A program made the position numbers and the translations under genes. A DNA stretch of 5,128 nt from Clostridiales bacterium (lineage in GTDB: Bacteria > Bacillota > Clostridia > Lachnospirales > Lachnospiraceae), in NCBI GenBank assembly GCA_015655565.1, contig JAATEU010000541.1, forward strand, positions 1-5,128, written 5' to 3'. Shown piece after piece: positions 1 to 5,128 of this stretch; within the stretch, counting starts at the first letter, position 1, and the number at the start of each line of letters is the position of its first letter. The notes under the pieces were generated by a model. It saw only the letters and a program-made list of their open reading frames with translations, was not told where the DNA came from and did not search any database.

Positions 1-667
1 GACCCTGATCACCGTCCCCTGCACGTTTGTGATCCTGGGCGCTTGTCATGGTTGCAATGTTGGTCCCGTCACAAAAAGCTAAAACGGACACTTCCCTTCC
101 GGTCATAAATTCTTCTATGACTAACCGGTCACCGGCAGAACCAAATTGTTTCTCCAACATAATTGCCTTAACACCGTCTCTTGCTTGTGTTAAATCATTG
201 CAGATCAATACTCCCTTGCCAAGCGCCAGACCGTCTGCTTTTAAAACAATAGGGAAATCACAGGTATTTAAATATGCAAAAGCTGCTTCCGGGGAATCAA
301 AGGTTTCATAGGCCGCAGTCGGGATACCGTATTTTTTCATCAGGTCCTTGGAAAATGCTTTAGATCCTTCAATGATAGCAGCCTTTTTCCTCGGTCCGAA
401 AATACGTAAGCCTTTCGCTTCAAATACATCCACTATGCCTGCCACTAAAGGGTCATCCGGACCTACAATGGTTAAATCAATCTTCTCCCTTTCGGCAAAG
501 GCCGCCAGTTCATCAAATTCCATTACCCCGATATTAACACACCCGGCATATTCTTCTATTCCCGCATTGCCGGGAGCACAAAATAATTGATCAACAAGCC
601 TGCTTTGGGAAACTTTATAAGCAATGGCATGTTCCCTGCCGCCGCCGCCTATGATTAATATTTTCAT
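1..667 (-). CDS. purD: Phosphoribosylamine-glycine ligase (GAR synthetase), 3' end cut by the window
   Basis: PurD joins phosphoribosylamine and glycine using ATP to give GAR, the second step of cytoplasmic de novo purine synthesis. The first 222 residues are visible, against a usual family length of about 420, and the gene runs off the left edge with no stop. Seen in the translation: the N-terminal phosphate-binding start MKILIIGGGGREHA (glycines at 7-10), APGNAG at 31-36, GPDDPL at 69-74, GSKAFSK at 101-107 opening the ATP-grasp part, then LKADGLALGKGV, and AQDHKRAGDGDQG at the cut edge. GPDDPL has Asp where E. coli PurD has GPEAPL; I take this as lineage variation. The ATG at 667 places the glycine-rich loop at the usual distance from the N-terminus. 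A modest AAAGG (679-683) lies 11 nt upstream, a rather long spacing. It follows purN by 79 nt and is probably cotranscribed with purM-purN. Identity is very secure. Confidence 0.97.
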   Translation of the reverse strand, partial: MKILIIGGGGREHAIAYKVSQSRLVDQLFCAPGNAGIEEYAGCVNIGVMEFDELAAFAEREKIDLTIVGPDDPLVAGIVDVFEAKGLRIFGPRKKAAIIEGSKAFSKDLMKKYGIPTAAYETFDSPEAAFAYLNTCDFPIVLKADGLALGKGVLICNDLTQARDGVKAIMLEKQFGSAGDRLVIEEFMTGREVSVLAFCDGTNIATMTSAQDHKRAGDGDQG

Positions 668-719
668 ATATACCGATACCTTTCTCAGCCTTTTCAGCTG
701 TTTGGACATAGACCGTTCT

Positions 720-735
720 AACCGGCAAGCCGGTT
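720..735. repeat. Perfect intercistronic hairpin between purN and purD
   Basis: AACCGGC-AA-GCCGGTT is a perfect 7-bp inverted repeat with a 2-nt centre, just downstream of the purN stop. The same ACCGG core recurs at 741-746 (ACCGGT, touching the purN stop) and in degenerate form at 712-716 (ACCGT), so other pairings are possible. No T-run follows on either strand, so it is not a standard intrinsic terminator. A role in mRNA stability, or in lowering purD output relative to purN, is inference only. Confidence 0.55.
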
Positions 736-746
736 TACCTACCGGT

Positions 747-1373
747 TTAGTTTTTCCTATATACACGGTTATTTATTACCCTGACTTTATTACCGGCTAT
801 CAGCTCAATTGCTTCCGGCAATATATGCCATTCCGCTTCTTCCATTACTCTTTTTTGTAAGATTTCCGGTGTATCGTCATCATATACGGGTACTGCCTTC
901 TGCAGGATAATAGGTCCCGTATCCGTACCTTCATCCACAAAATGAACGGTGGCTCCGGTAATTTTAGCCCCCCTCTCCAATACTGCTTCATGAACCCGCA
1001 GCCCATAATAGCCAGCCCCGCAAAAAGCGGGTATCAGGGAAGGATGTATGTTAACAATTTTATTTCTATAATTTTGAATTAATAATTCAGGAACAATCAC
1101 AAGATATCCTGCCAATACAATCAAGTCCGCCTGGCATCCCTTTATTTTCATCAGCAATTCCTGACTGAATTCTTCCCTGCTGCCATAATCCTTAGGGGAA
1201 ATAACTGCCGTCCGGATTCCGTGCTTATGGGCACGTTCTATGGCATAAGCATCTTTTTTACTGCTGATAACTGCTTTAATTTCCGCATTTCTTATCCTGC
1301 CCTGATTTATATTATCAATAATTGCCTGAAGATTGGTACCCCCGCCGGATACTAAAACAGCAATTCTTAACAT
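747..1373 (-). CDS. purN: Phosphoribosylglycinamide formyltransferase (GART), 10-formyl-THF dependent
   Basis: PurN transfers the formyl group of 10-formyltetrahydrofolate to GAR, giving FGAR, the third step of purine synthesis. The complete protein is 208 residues, normal for the family. Seen: the phosphate-binding loop VSGGGTNLQ at 8-16, the folate-site segment LAGYLVIVP at 87-95, and NIHPSLIP at 108-115, which carries the catalytic Asn108 and His110. [13 protein letters not shown] follows at 144-156, with Asp151 in the place of the essential Asp144 of E. coli PurN. The catalytic triad is therefore intact. The ATG at 1373 lies inside the end of purM (7-nt overlap, 1367-1373), with AAGGGTG (1381-1387) 7 nt upstream as ribosome binding site. 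This suggests translational coupling to purM. The stop is TAA at 749-747. The more common clostridial neighbour purH is not between purN and purD. Confidence 0.97.
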   Translation of the reverse strand: MLRIAVLVSGGGTNLQAIIDNINQGRIRNAEIKAVISSKKDAYAIERAHKHGIRTAVISPKDYGSREEFSQELLMKIKGCQADLIVLAGYLVIVPELLIQNYRNKIVNIHPSLIPAFCGAGYYGLRVHEAVLERGAKITGATVHFVDEGTDTGPIILQKAVPVYDDDTPEILQKRVMEEAEWHILPEAIELIAGNKVRVINNRVYRKN

Positions 1374-2392
1374 ACGGTTACACCCTTTTCTCCTGCTTTT
1401 ATCTCTCCTGCTATAAATGCAGTTTCCCCGGCTGCCTGCAACAGCCTTACTGCTTTATCCGCATCTGCACTGTCAGCGGCTACCATCATGCCGATACCCA
1501 TATTATAGGTATGATACATTACTTTTTCCGCAATGGCGCCGTCTGTGGAAAGCATATGAAAGACAGGCGGAACAACATAGCTGTCTTTATAGATTACCGC
1601 ATGCATTCCATCGCATAACATTCTGGGAATATTCTCATAAAATCCGCCTCCGGTAATATGGCTGCAGGCCTTAATGGTTACTCCTCCCGTTTTTAAAGCT
1701 TTAAGCGCCTGTACATATATTTTGGTAGGGGTTAATAAGATTTCTCCCAAAGTAGCACCCAGGACTTCATAATAAGTATCCAGGGCTTCCGGCTTCATGT
1801 TAAATACCTTACGGACAAGGGAATAGCCGTTGCTGTGAATACCGGAAGAAGCAATACCGATTATGGCATCTCCTTCTTTTAAACCCTTTCCGCTAATTAA
1901 TTGCTTTTGATCTACAATACCAACCGCAAAACCGGCAAGGTCATATTCATTTTCCGGATAAAAACCCGGCATTTCCGCTGTTTCTCCCCCAATTAAAGCA
2001 GCACCGGCCTGCTTGCACCCCTCGGCCACTCCGCTTACGATAGCTGCAATTTTCTCAGGTTCATTTTTGCCGCAGGCAATATAATCCAGGAAAAATAACG
2101 GTTCACCGCCTGCGCAGGCAATATCGTTCACACACATGGCAACACAGTCTATGCCGATGGTATCATGTTTATCTAAGAGAAAAGCCAGCTTTAGCTTCGT
2201 TCCCACGCCATCCGTACCGGATACCAGGGTTGGCTGTTCCATGTTTTTAAAGCCCTCTAAGGAAAATGCACCTGAAAAGCCGCCAATTCCAGTTAGAACT
2301 TCGCTGCGCATGGTCCCTTTAATATGCTCCTTCATAAGCTCAACAGCCTTGTAACCAGCTTCAATATCTACTCCCGCCTTTTTATAATCCAT
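1367..2392 (-). CDS. purM: Phosphoribosylformylglycinamidine cyclo-ligase (AIR synthetase)
   Basis: PurM uses ATP to close the imidazole ring of FGAM, giving AIR. The complete protein is 341 residues, normal for a bacterial PurM, which works as a homodimer in the cytoplasm. Seen in order: GGFSGAF at 37-43, the glycine-rich ATP-binding segment GTDGVGTKL at 59-67, [12 protein letters not shown] at 80-91, [10 protein letters not shown] at 95-104, [11 protein letters not shown] at 135-145, then [32 protein letters not shown] and NMGIGM towards the C-terminus. An in-frame ATG exists at 2440, but I chose 2392: it gives the family-typical start [10 protein letters not shown] and has a near-perfect AAGGAGG (2400-2406) 7 nt upstream. 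The 3' end overlaps purN by 7 nt. It is the first gene of the purM-purN-purD unit and has its own predicted promoter at 2478-2506. Nothing appears broken. Confidence 0.98.
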   Translation of the reverse strand: MDYKKAGVDIEAGYKAVELMKEHIKGTMRSEVLTGIGGFSGAFSLEGFKNMEQPTLVSGTDGVGTKLKLAFLLDKHDTIGIDCVAMCVNDIACAGGEPLFFLDYIACGKNEPEKIAAIVSGVAEGCKQAGAALIGGETAEMPGFYPENEYDLAGFAVGIVDQKQLISGKGLKEGDAIIGIASSGIHSNGYSLVRKVFNMKPEALDTYYEVLGATLGEILLTPTKIYVQALKALKTGGVTIKACSHITGGGFYENIPRMLCDGMHAVIYKDSYVVPPVFHMLSTDGAIAEKVMYHTYNMGIGMMVAADSADADKAVRLLQAAGETAFIAGEIKAGEKGVTVC

Positions 2393-2399
2393 GGTTAAT

Positions 2400-2406
2400 C
2401 CTCCTT
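2400..2406 (-). promoter_or_regulatory. Strong ribosome binding site of purM
   Basis: AAGGAGG on the minus strand, 7 nt before the ATG at 2392. It decides the start against the in-frame upstream ATG at 2440. Confidence 0.9.
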
Positions 2407-2415
2407 GAAGATATC

Positions 2416-2436
2416 TTGTTTCATTGTAAAAAACAA
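2416..2436. repeat. Inverted repeat TTGTTT-N9-AAACAA in the purM leader
   Basis: Six-bp arms at 2416-2421 and 2431-2436, separated by 9 nt, lie between the predicted purM promoter and its ribosome binding site. With its flanks, the left arm reads CTTGTTTC (2415-2422), the same 8-mer as in the dyad upstream of purE (3373-3380). The arms are in the opposite order there. It could be a regulator site or a weak leader hairpin. It is also A/T-rich enough to arise by chance. Confidence 0.3.
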
Positions 2437-2477
2437 ACACTGCCTGACAAAATTTGTAGAATAATTATCTAACACCT

Positions 2478-2506
2478 ATTTTAACATAACCCCTTTTATT
2501 TGTCCT
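2478..2506 (-). promoter_or_regulatory. Predicted purM-purN-purD promoter with extended -10
   Basis: On the minus strand, AGGACA (2506-2501) is followed by a 17-nt spacer and TAAAAT (2483-2478), with TG one base before the -10 (TGtTAAAAT). The -35 matches TTGACA at four of six positions. Transcription would begin near 2471, leaving a leader of roughly 80 nt before the purM ATG. The surrounding 100 bases (2461-2560) are only about 20% GC, so chance -10 matches are easy. The spacing and the TG make this the best candidate in the gap. Confidence 0.55.
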
Positions 2507-2592
2507 ATCTTTTTATTCATTATTTTCTTATATTGTTTATTAGCATGATTAATAAAACATTTTTCATCTATAAGTGAATGATATAAGTCTTC

Positions 2593-2704
2593 ACATAAAC
2601 AACGCCGCCTGCCGCACAGGACAAACGCCCACGGCGAAAGCAGCAAGGAATTTTCATAAAATTCCCCTTCCCGTTTCTGCCGTGACGCAGCAAACGTCTT
2701 ATGT
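2593..2704 (+). ncRNA. GC-rich imperfect inverted repeat, candidate structured small RNA (strand uncertain)
   Basis: This 112-base block stands out from its AT-rich surroundings: 2601-2650 is about 64% GC. It folds into one rod: 2593-2598 with 2699-2704, 2602-2604 with 2695-2697, 2609-2612 with 2687-2690, 2630-2639 with 2674-2684 (one bulged base, 2678), and 2647-2654 with 2658-2665 around a 3-nt loop. The one large asymmetric bulge is 2613-2629 opposite 2685-2686. No credible reading frame covers it. On the plus strand it ends just before the intrinsic terminator at 2709-2736, and TATAAG boxes at 2569-2574 and 2582-2587 could be -10 elements, though I see no good -35. A plus-strand transcript would be about 150 nt. 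The alternatives are a minus-strand RNA downstream of purE, or a decayed MITE-like palindrome. I do not recognise a known family. The structure is real in the sequence; the function is inference. Confidence 0.35.
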
Positions 2705-2708
2705 TGAT

Positions 2709-2736
2709 AAAAAGGCGGATTTGCCTCCGCCTTTTT
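2709..2736 (-). terminator. Intrinsic terminator of purE, symmetrical and usable from both sides
   Basis: AAAAAGGCGG (2709-2718) and CCGCCTTTTT (2727-2736) are perfect complements around an 8-nt loop. Read on the minus strand, it starts 12 nt after the purE stop and ends in a five-T run. The A-run on the other side gives the same T-run on the plus strand, so it would also stop a plus-strand transcript from the 2593-2704 element. Confidence 0.88.
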
Positions 2737-2748
2737 ATAATTTATTTA

Positions 2749-3264
2749 TTACATATTCTTCATATAAGCTTCATAGCCTATCTTCTCAAGTTTATCTGAC
2801 TTAGCCAAAACACTGTCCTTTAGGCCTTCCGCATAGGTTTTAATACGTCCTAATAATTCCGGTTCAGAAGTAGCTAAAATCTTAGCTGCCAAAAGACCCG
2901 CATTTAAGGCACCGTTTATTGCTACGGTTGCCACAGGAATACCTCCGGGCATCTGAACAATTGAATAAAGGGAATCCACCCCGCCCAAGGACCTGGTCAT
3001 AATTGGCACTCCAATTACCGGCATTGGGAATATGGCGGCCGTCATTCCAGGCAGATGGGCTGCTCCGCCGGCCCCTGCAATAATTACCTTATAGCCCTTT
3101 TTTTCAGCCGACTTTGCATAATCAAAAAATATATCCGGCATTCTATGGGCAGAAATTACAGTGATATCATATTCAATCTTTAAGATATCCAATACCTCCA
3201 CTGCCTTACTCATGATCGGCAGATCAGAATCACTTCCCATTACTATTCCAACTTTTGCTGCCAT
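2749..3264 (-). CDS. purE: 5-(carboxyamino)imidazole ribonucleotide mutase, class I PurE
   Basis: Class I PurE moves the carboxyl group of N5-CAIR to carbon 4, giving CAIR in de novo purine synthesis. It normally depends on PurK to make N5-CAIR and forms octamers. The complete protein is 171 residues, typical of the family. Seen: GSDSD at 10-14 (phosphate binding), SAHR at 38-41 with the catalytic His40, GAGGAAHLPGM at 64-74, and SIVQMPGGIPVAT at 101-113. These motifs match class I rather than the AIR-carboxylase class II. The start is taken at 3264, where MAAKVGIVMGSDSD fits the family and GAGAGG (3273-3278) lies 8 nt upstream. An in-frame ATG at 3357 would add 31 residues unlike PurE and would cover the predicted promoter. 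The gene is followed at once by a strong terminator, so it looks monocistronic or the last gene of a short unit. No purK is visible here. Confidence 0.97.
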   Translation of the reverse strand: MAAKVGIVMGSDSDLPIMSKAVEVLDILKIEYDITVISAHRMPDIFFDYAKSAEKKGYKVIIAGAGGAAHLPGMTAAIFPMPVIGVPIMTRSLGGVDSLYSIVQMPGGIPVATVAINGALNAGLLAAKILATSEPELLGRIKTYAEGLKDSVLAKSDKLEKIGYEAYMKNM

Positions 3265-3272
3265 TGTGCAAT

Positions 3273-3278
3273 CCTCTC
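3273..3278 (-). promoter_or_regulatory. Ribosome binding site of purE
   Basis: GAGAGG on the minus strand, 8 nt before the ATG at 3264. It supports this start over the in-frame ATG at 3357, which has no comparable site. Confidence 0.75.
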
Positions 3279-3329
3279 TTTCATTATGTATGATTATCAT
3301 CTTAAAATCCAGCTTTAGACTTTCAGATG

Positions 3330-3357
3330 AGTATAGATGGGGGTTGAATCGTGCCAA
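3330..3357 (-). promoter_or_regulatory. Predicted purE promoter
   Basis: On the minus strand, TTGGCA (3357-3352) is followed by a 16-nt spacer and TATACT (3335-3330). Both boxes match the sigma-A consensus at five of six positions. Transcription would start near 3323, giving a leader of about 60 nt. The -35 box touches the inverted repeat at 3357-3379, a plausible place for a regulator. Confidence 0.6.
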
Positions 3358-3379
3358 AACAAGTGCATTTTACTTGTTT
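3357..3379. repeat. 8-bp dyad AAACAAGT-N7-ACTTGTTT next to the purE -35 box
   Basis: Perfect 8-bp arms at 3357-3364 and 3372-3379 are separated by 7 nt. The dyad lies immediately upstream of the predicted purE promoter and overlaps its -35 by one base, which fits an operator or activator site. As a hairpin it is mostly A/T and lacks a long T-run, so it would make a poor terminator for the aminopeptidase gene. It does not match the Bacillus PurR box (CCGAAC core). Confidence 0.4.
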
Positions 3380-3438
3380 CGTGCGAATCAAAAGTAACTT
3401 TTTGCCGGTACTGCTGAAGAGTTACCGTTTTTATTATT

Positions 3439-5128
3439 TTAGTATTCTTGAAAAGCCTCATTCAATTTTTCGGTACCCGGCAGTATAAACCTGCCGTCCC
3501 GGATAATTGTGATTGTTTCACCGTTCTTCTTATAAACCGTTATTTCACCAAGTTCATTATAAGGAATGGTGATATCCGTATGACAATTAAAATAAGCTTT
3601 CTCCGGATCCGTTTTTCTCAATATGGATATTTCATTATCTTTTGCAACAATCCGTTTTACATCCGGATTATATAATTTCAAATCTTCACTCATTTTATAG
3701 CAGGTATCGCCTACTGCAAAATGAGGCCCTGTCTTTTCTGCTATCAGTATGGGCAGCTTATCTGCTATCTCATATTTCTGTGCCATTACATAGGCGGTTG
3801 TATTGGTTCCGACGGCAAATTCACCAAGAGGCAGGGTATCCTGATTATACATTAAATTTTCCTTAACAAATTGCCGGTTCATTTCTTCCGATTCAAAGTT
3901 CTTACAGTCATACGAGCTTATCTTTCCGTCCTGGAAAGTCAAGGATAAGTCTGTATATTCCAGCTCATTCAGATAAACCCGGGTTACATGAAGGACGCCA
4001 TTGGTTCCTGTCAGCTTCGGTGATGTAAAGACTTCCCCAACCGGAATATTAACATCAGCGGTACAATTTTCAAAGATTGTCTCCTTTGACAGATCCGTTA
4101 ACTCATAAAGCATTACCTTAAGATTTGTCCGGTTCCTGCCGCTTCCAATAATCCTTACAAACTCTCCCTGGTCTAAAACATCAATAATTGACTGCTGAAT
4201 CTCTTTATAGGTCTGATTGTCCAGGGTATTTACTTTAACTGTTTCAGCAAATATTTCCTGAAACCGGTCTCCGATTTCAGGTATGGGATATGCTATAATG
4301 GTAAAGCTGGTTTCTTCCCCTTTGACAAATTCATTGGTGATTAAACCAGCATCCCGGTTATAGGATACTAATAATTTCTGTTGTCTTTTATCAAGCTTTA
4401 TTGCCTCCGCCTTGCTTTCAGGTGCAAAATTCTTTTCTCCAAACACCTGTATCAAAGCCGGTCCGGCATATAAAGCGGCTTCTTTTTTAAATTTTTCATA
4501 GGCTGAACGAAGGGCTGCAAGCTTCCGTTCATGAAACGCCTTATCCAAATACAGCCCGTTATCAAACCGATGGTCATAATCATATTGTTTATTCGGCCCT
4601 GTTGAATGGTATCCGATTTTCAAATGCTGTCTTTTATTTACATTGTTAATTGTCGCACGGTAAATTACCGGTTCCAGTCCCATTTCTTTAAAGTATCCAA
4701 AGGCATAAAGCAGCATTCTTTCAAAGCCGATATTATAACGTATATTTACGGCTGCCTTTTTGCTTAAATCTATCCCCGCTGCCTCAAATCCTCTCCGGTA
4801 CCCCTCCGTGTAAGTAAAAGCCATAGCCTTTACTTCCTTCTCAGGCAGGCTGTTTAAGAATTCCGCCGTCTTTAATTCATTGTCACCAATATATTCTCCA
4901 AACTGGTATAAATATCTGAGATCTTTTAAATCCCAGTTCAGGATAATATCCTTTACAAAGGACAAATCAGTATCCAATGATTCCCTTGTTCTGTATTCCA
5001 CCATTTCACTGCTGTAATCACTGATAAAGTCATAAATGGCTCTTTTTACATCCTTAAAGGTATAATCGTCCTCTTCTTCAAAGTAATTATATATCTCTAT
5101 AAATAATTCAAGATAAATTGTGATATCA
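3439..5128 (-). CDS. M29-family metallo-aminopeptidase (aminopeptidase T/AmpS-like), 5' end cut by the window
   Basis: Family M29 enzymes remove N-terminal amino acids from peptides with a two-metal centre and act in the cytoplasm. The visible part is 562 residues, with a TAA stop at 3441-3439. The reading frame stays open to the right edge. The in-frame ATG at 5004 has no ribosome binding site, so the true start lies outside. Counting from the first whole codon (5127-5125), all expected metal and active-site residues are present: Glu365 in VGEVFTSP, Glu436 in LGEFAVGTN, His469 and Tyr477 in GPHFAVGDTCY, and His516 and Asp518 in CHTD. The known M29 order Glu, Glu, His, Tyr, His, Asp is kept. 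About 364 residues precede the first Glu, compared with roughly 250 in classical ~410-residue members, so the N-terminal region is extended. That region has an acidic patch (EEEDD) near the edge and no motif I can name. It lies upstream of purE in the same direction with a 174-bp gap and no clear terminator. Confidence 0.88.
   Translation of the reverse strand, partial: DITIYLELFIEIYNYFEEEDDYTFKDVKRAIYDFISDYSSEMVEYRTRESLDTDLSFVKDIILNWDLKDLRYLYQFGEYIGDNELKTAEFLNSLPEKEVKAMAFTYTEGYRRGFEAAGIDLSKKAAVNIRYNIGFERMLLYAFGYFKEMGLEPVIYRATINNVNKRQHLKIGYHSTGPNKQYDYDHRFDNGLYLDKAFHERKLAALRSAYEKFKKEAALYAGPALIQVFGEKNFAPESKAEAIKLDKRQQKLLVSYNRDAGLITNEFVKGEETSFTIIAYPIPEIGDRFQEIFAETVKVNTLDNQTYKEIQQSIIDVLDQGEFVRIIGSGRNRTNLKVMLYELTDLSKETIFENCTADVNIPVGEVFTSPKLTGTNGVLHVTRVYLNELEYTDLSLTFQDGKISSYDCKNFESEEMNRQFVKENLMYNQDTLPLGEFAVGTNTTAYVMAQKYEIADKLPILIAEKTGPHFAVGDTCYKMSEDLKLYNPDVKRIVAKDNEISILRKTDPEKAYFNCHTDITIPYNELGEITVYKKNGETITIIRDGRFILPGTEKLNEAFQEY

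Noticed and set aside
2393..2440. N-terminal extension of PurM from the ATG at 2440
   Set aside because: The extension spans the AAGGAGG site and is absent from the family. The start at 2392 is clearly better.
2574..2804. Plus-strand open frame of 76 codons across the purE-purM gap
   Set aside because: It runs through the terminator hairpin into the end of purE, has no convincing ribosome binding site, and the peptide looks random.
3265..3357. N-terminal extension of PurE from the in-frame ATG at 3357
   Set aside because: The 31 extra residues do not resemble PurE and overlap the predicted promoter. The ATG at 3264 has a good ribosome binding site and the family-typical start.
3406..3427. 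Hairpin CGGTA/TACCG after the aminopeptidase stop as its terminator
   Set aside because: On the minus strand the short stem is followed by GCAAAAAG rather than a T-run. Only the plus strand shows T-rich sequence after it, and nothing is known to be transcribed that way here.
3265..3438. Purine riboswitch or PurR box upstream of purE
   Set aside because: I found none of the conserved purine-aptamer loop sequences and no CCGAAC-type PurBox pair. GCGAATC and GCACGAAAC are only superficial matches.
5002..5004. ATG as the start of the aminopeptidase
   Set aside because: No ribosome binding site precedes it, and the frame stays open for 41 more codons to the window edge, so the gene is more likely truncated by the window.
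1..5128. tRNA, rRNA, CRISPR array, insertion sequence or prophage
   Set aside because: No cloverleaf, no regularly spaced repeats, no transposase or integrase frames, and no long terminal repeats were seen.

Overview
This window looks like a low-GC anaerobic Firmicute, most likely a clostridial/Lachnospiraceae-type genome. I infer this from the AT-rich intergenic DNA, the strong AGGAGG-type ribosome binding sites and the style of the proteins. Every gene I can support is on the minus strand, so the window reads right to left in transcription order.

Layout in transcription order: (1) 5128-3439, a 5'-truncated, divergent M29-family metallo-aminopeptidase; (2) a 174-bp gap with a good promoter and an 8-bp dyad abutting its -35 box; (3) purE, 3264-2749; (4) a 356-bp gap holding a perfect bidirectional terminator hairpin, a GC-rich imperfect inverted repeat that can fold into one long rod (2593-2704), a very AT-rich stretch, and an extended -10 promoter pointing at purM; (5) purM, 2392-1367; (6) purN, overlapping purM by 7 nt; (7) a 79-nt spacer with a perfect hairpin; (8) purD, 667 to the left edge, truncated at its 3' end.

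The four pur genes are de novo purine synthesis enzymes. PurD makes GAR, PurN formylates GAR, PurM closes the ring to give AIR, and PurE acts on the carboxylated AIR to give CAIR. All key motifs I looked for are intact. purE appears to be its own transcription unit, ended by the terminator, while purM-purN-purD form a second unit with its own promoter. purC, purF, purL, purH and purK are not in the window.

The coding content is ordinary. The parts worth a second look are the folded element between purE and purM, which could be an unannotated small RNA on the plus strand sharing the purE terminator; the inverted repeats built from the same CTTGTTTC/GAAACAAG sequence near both pur promoters; and the unusually long N-terminal part of the M29 aminopeptidase.
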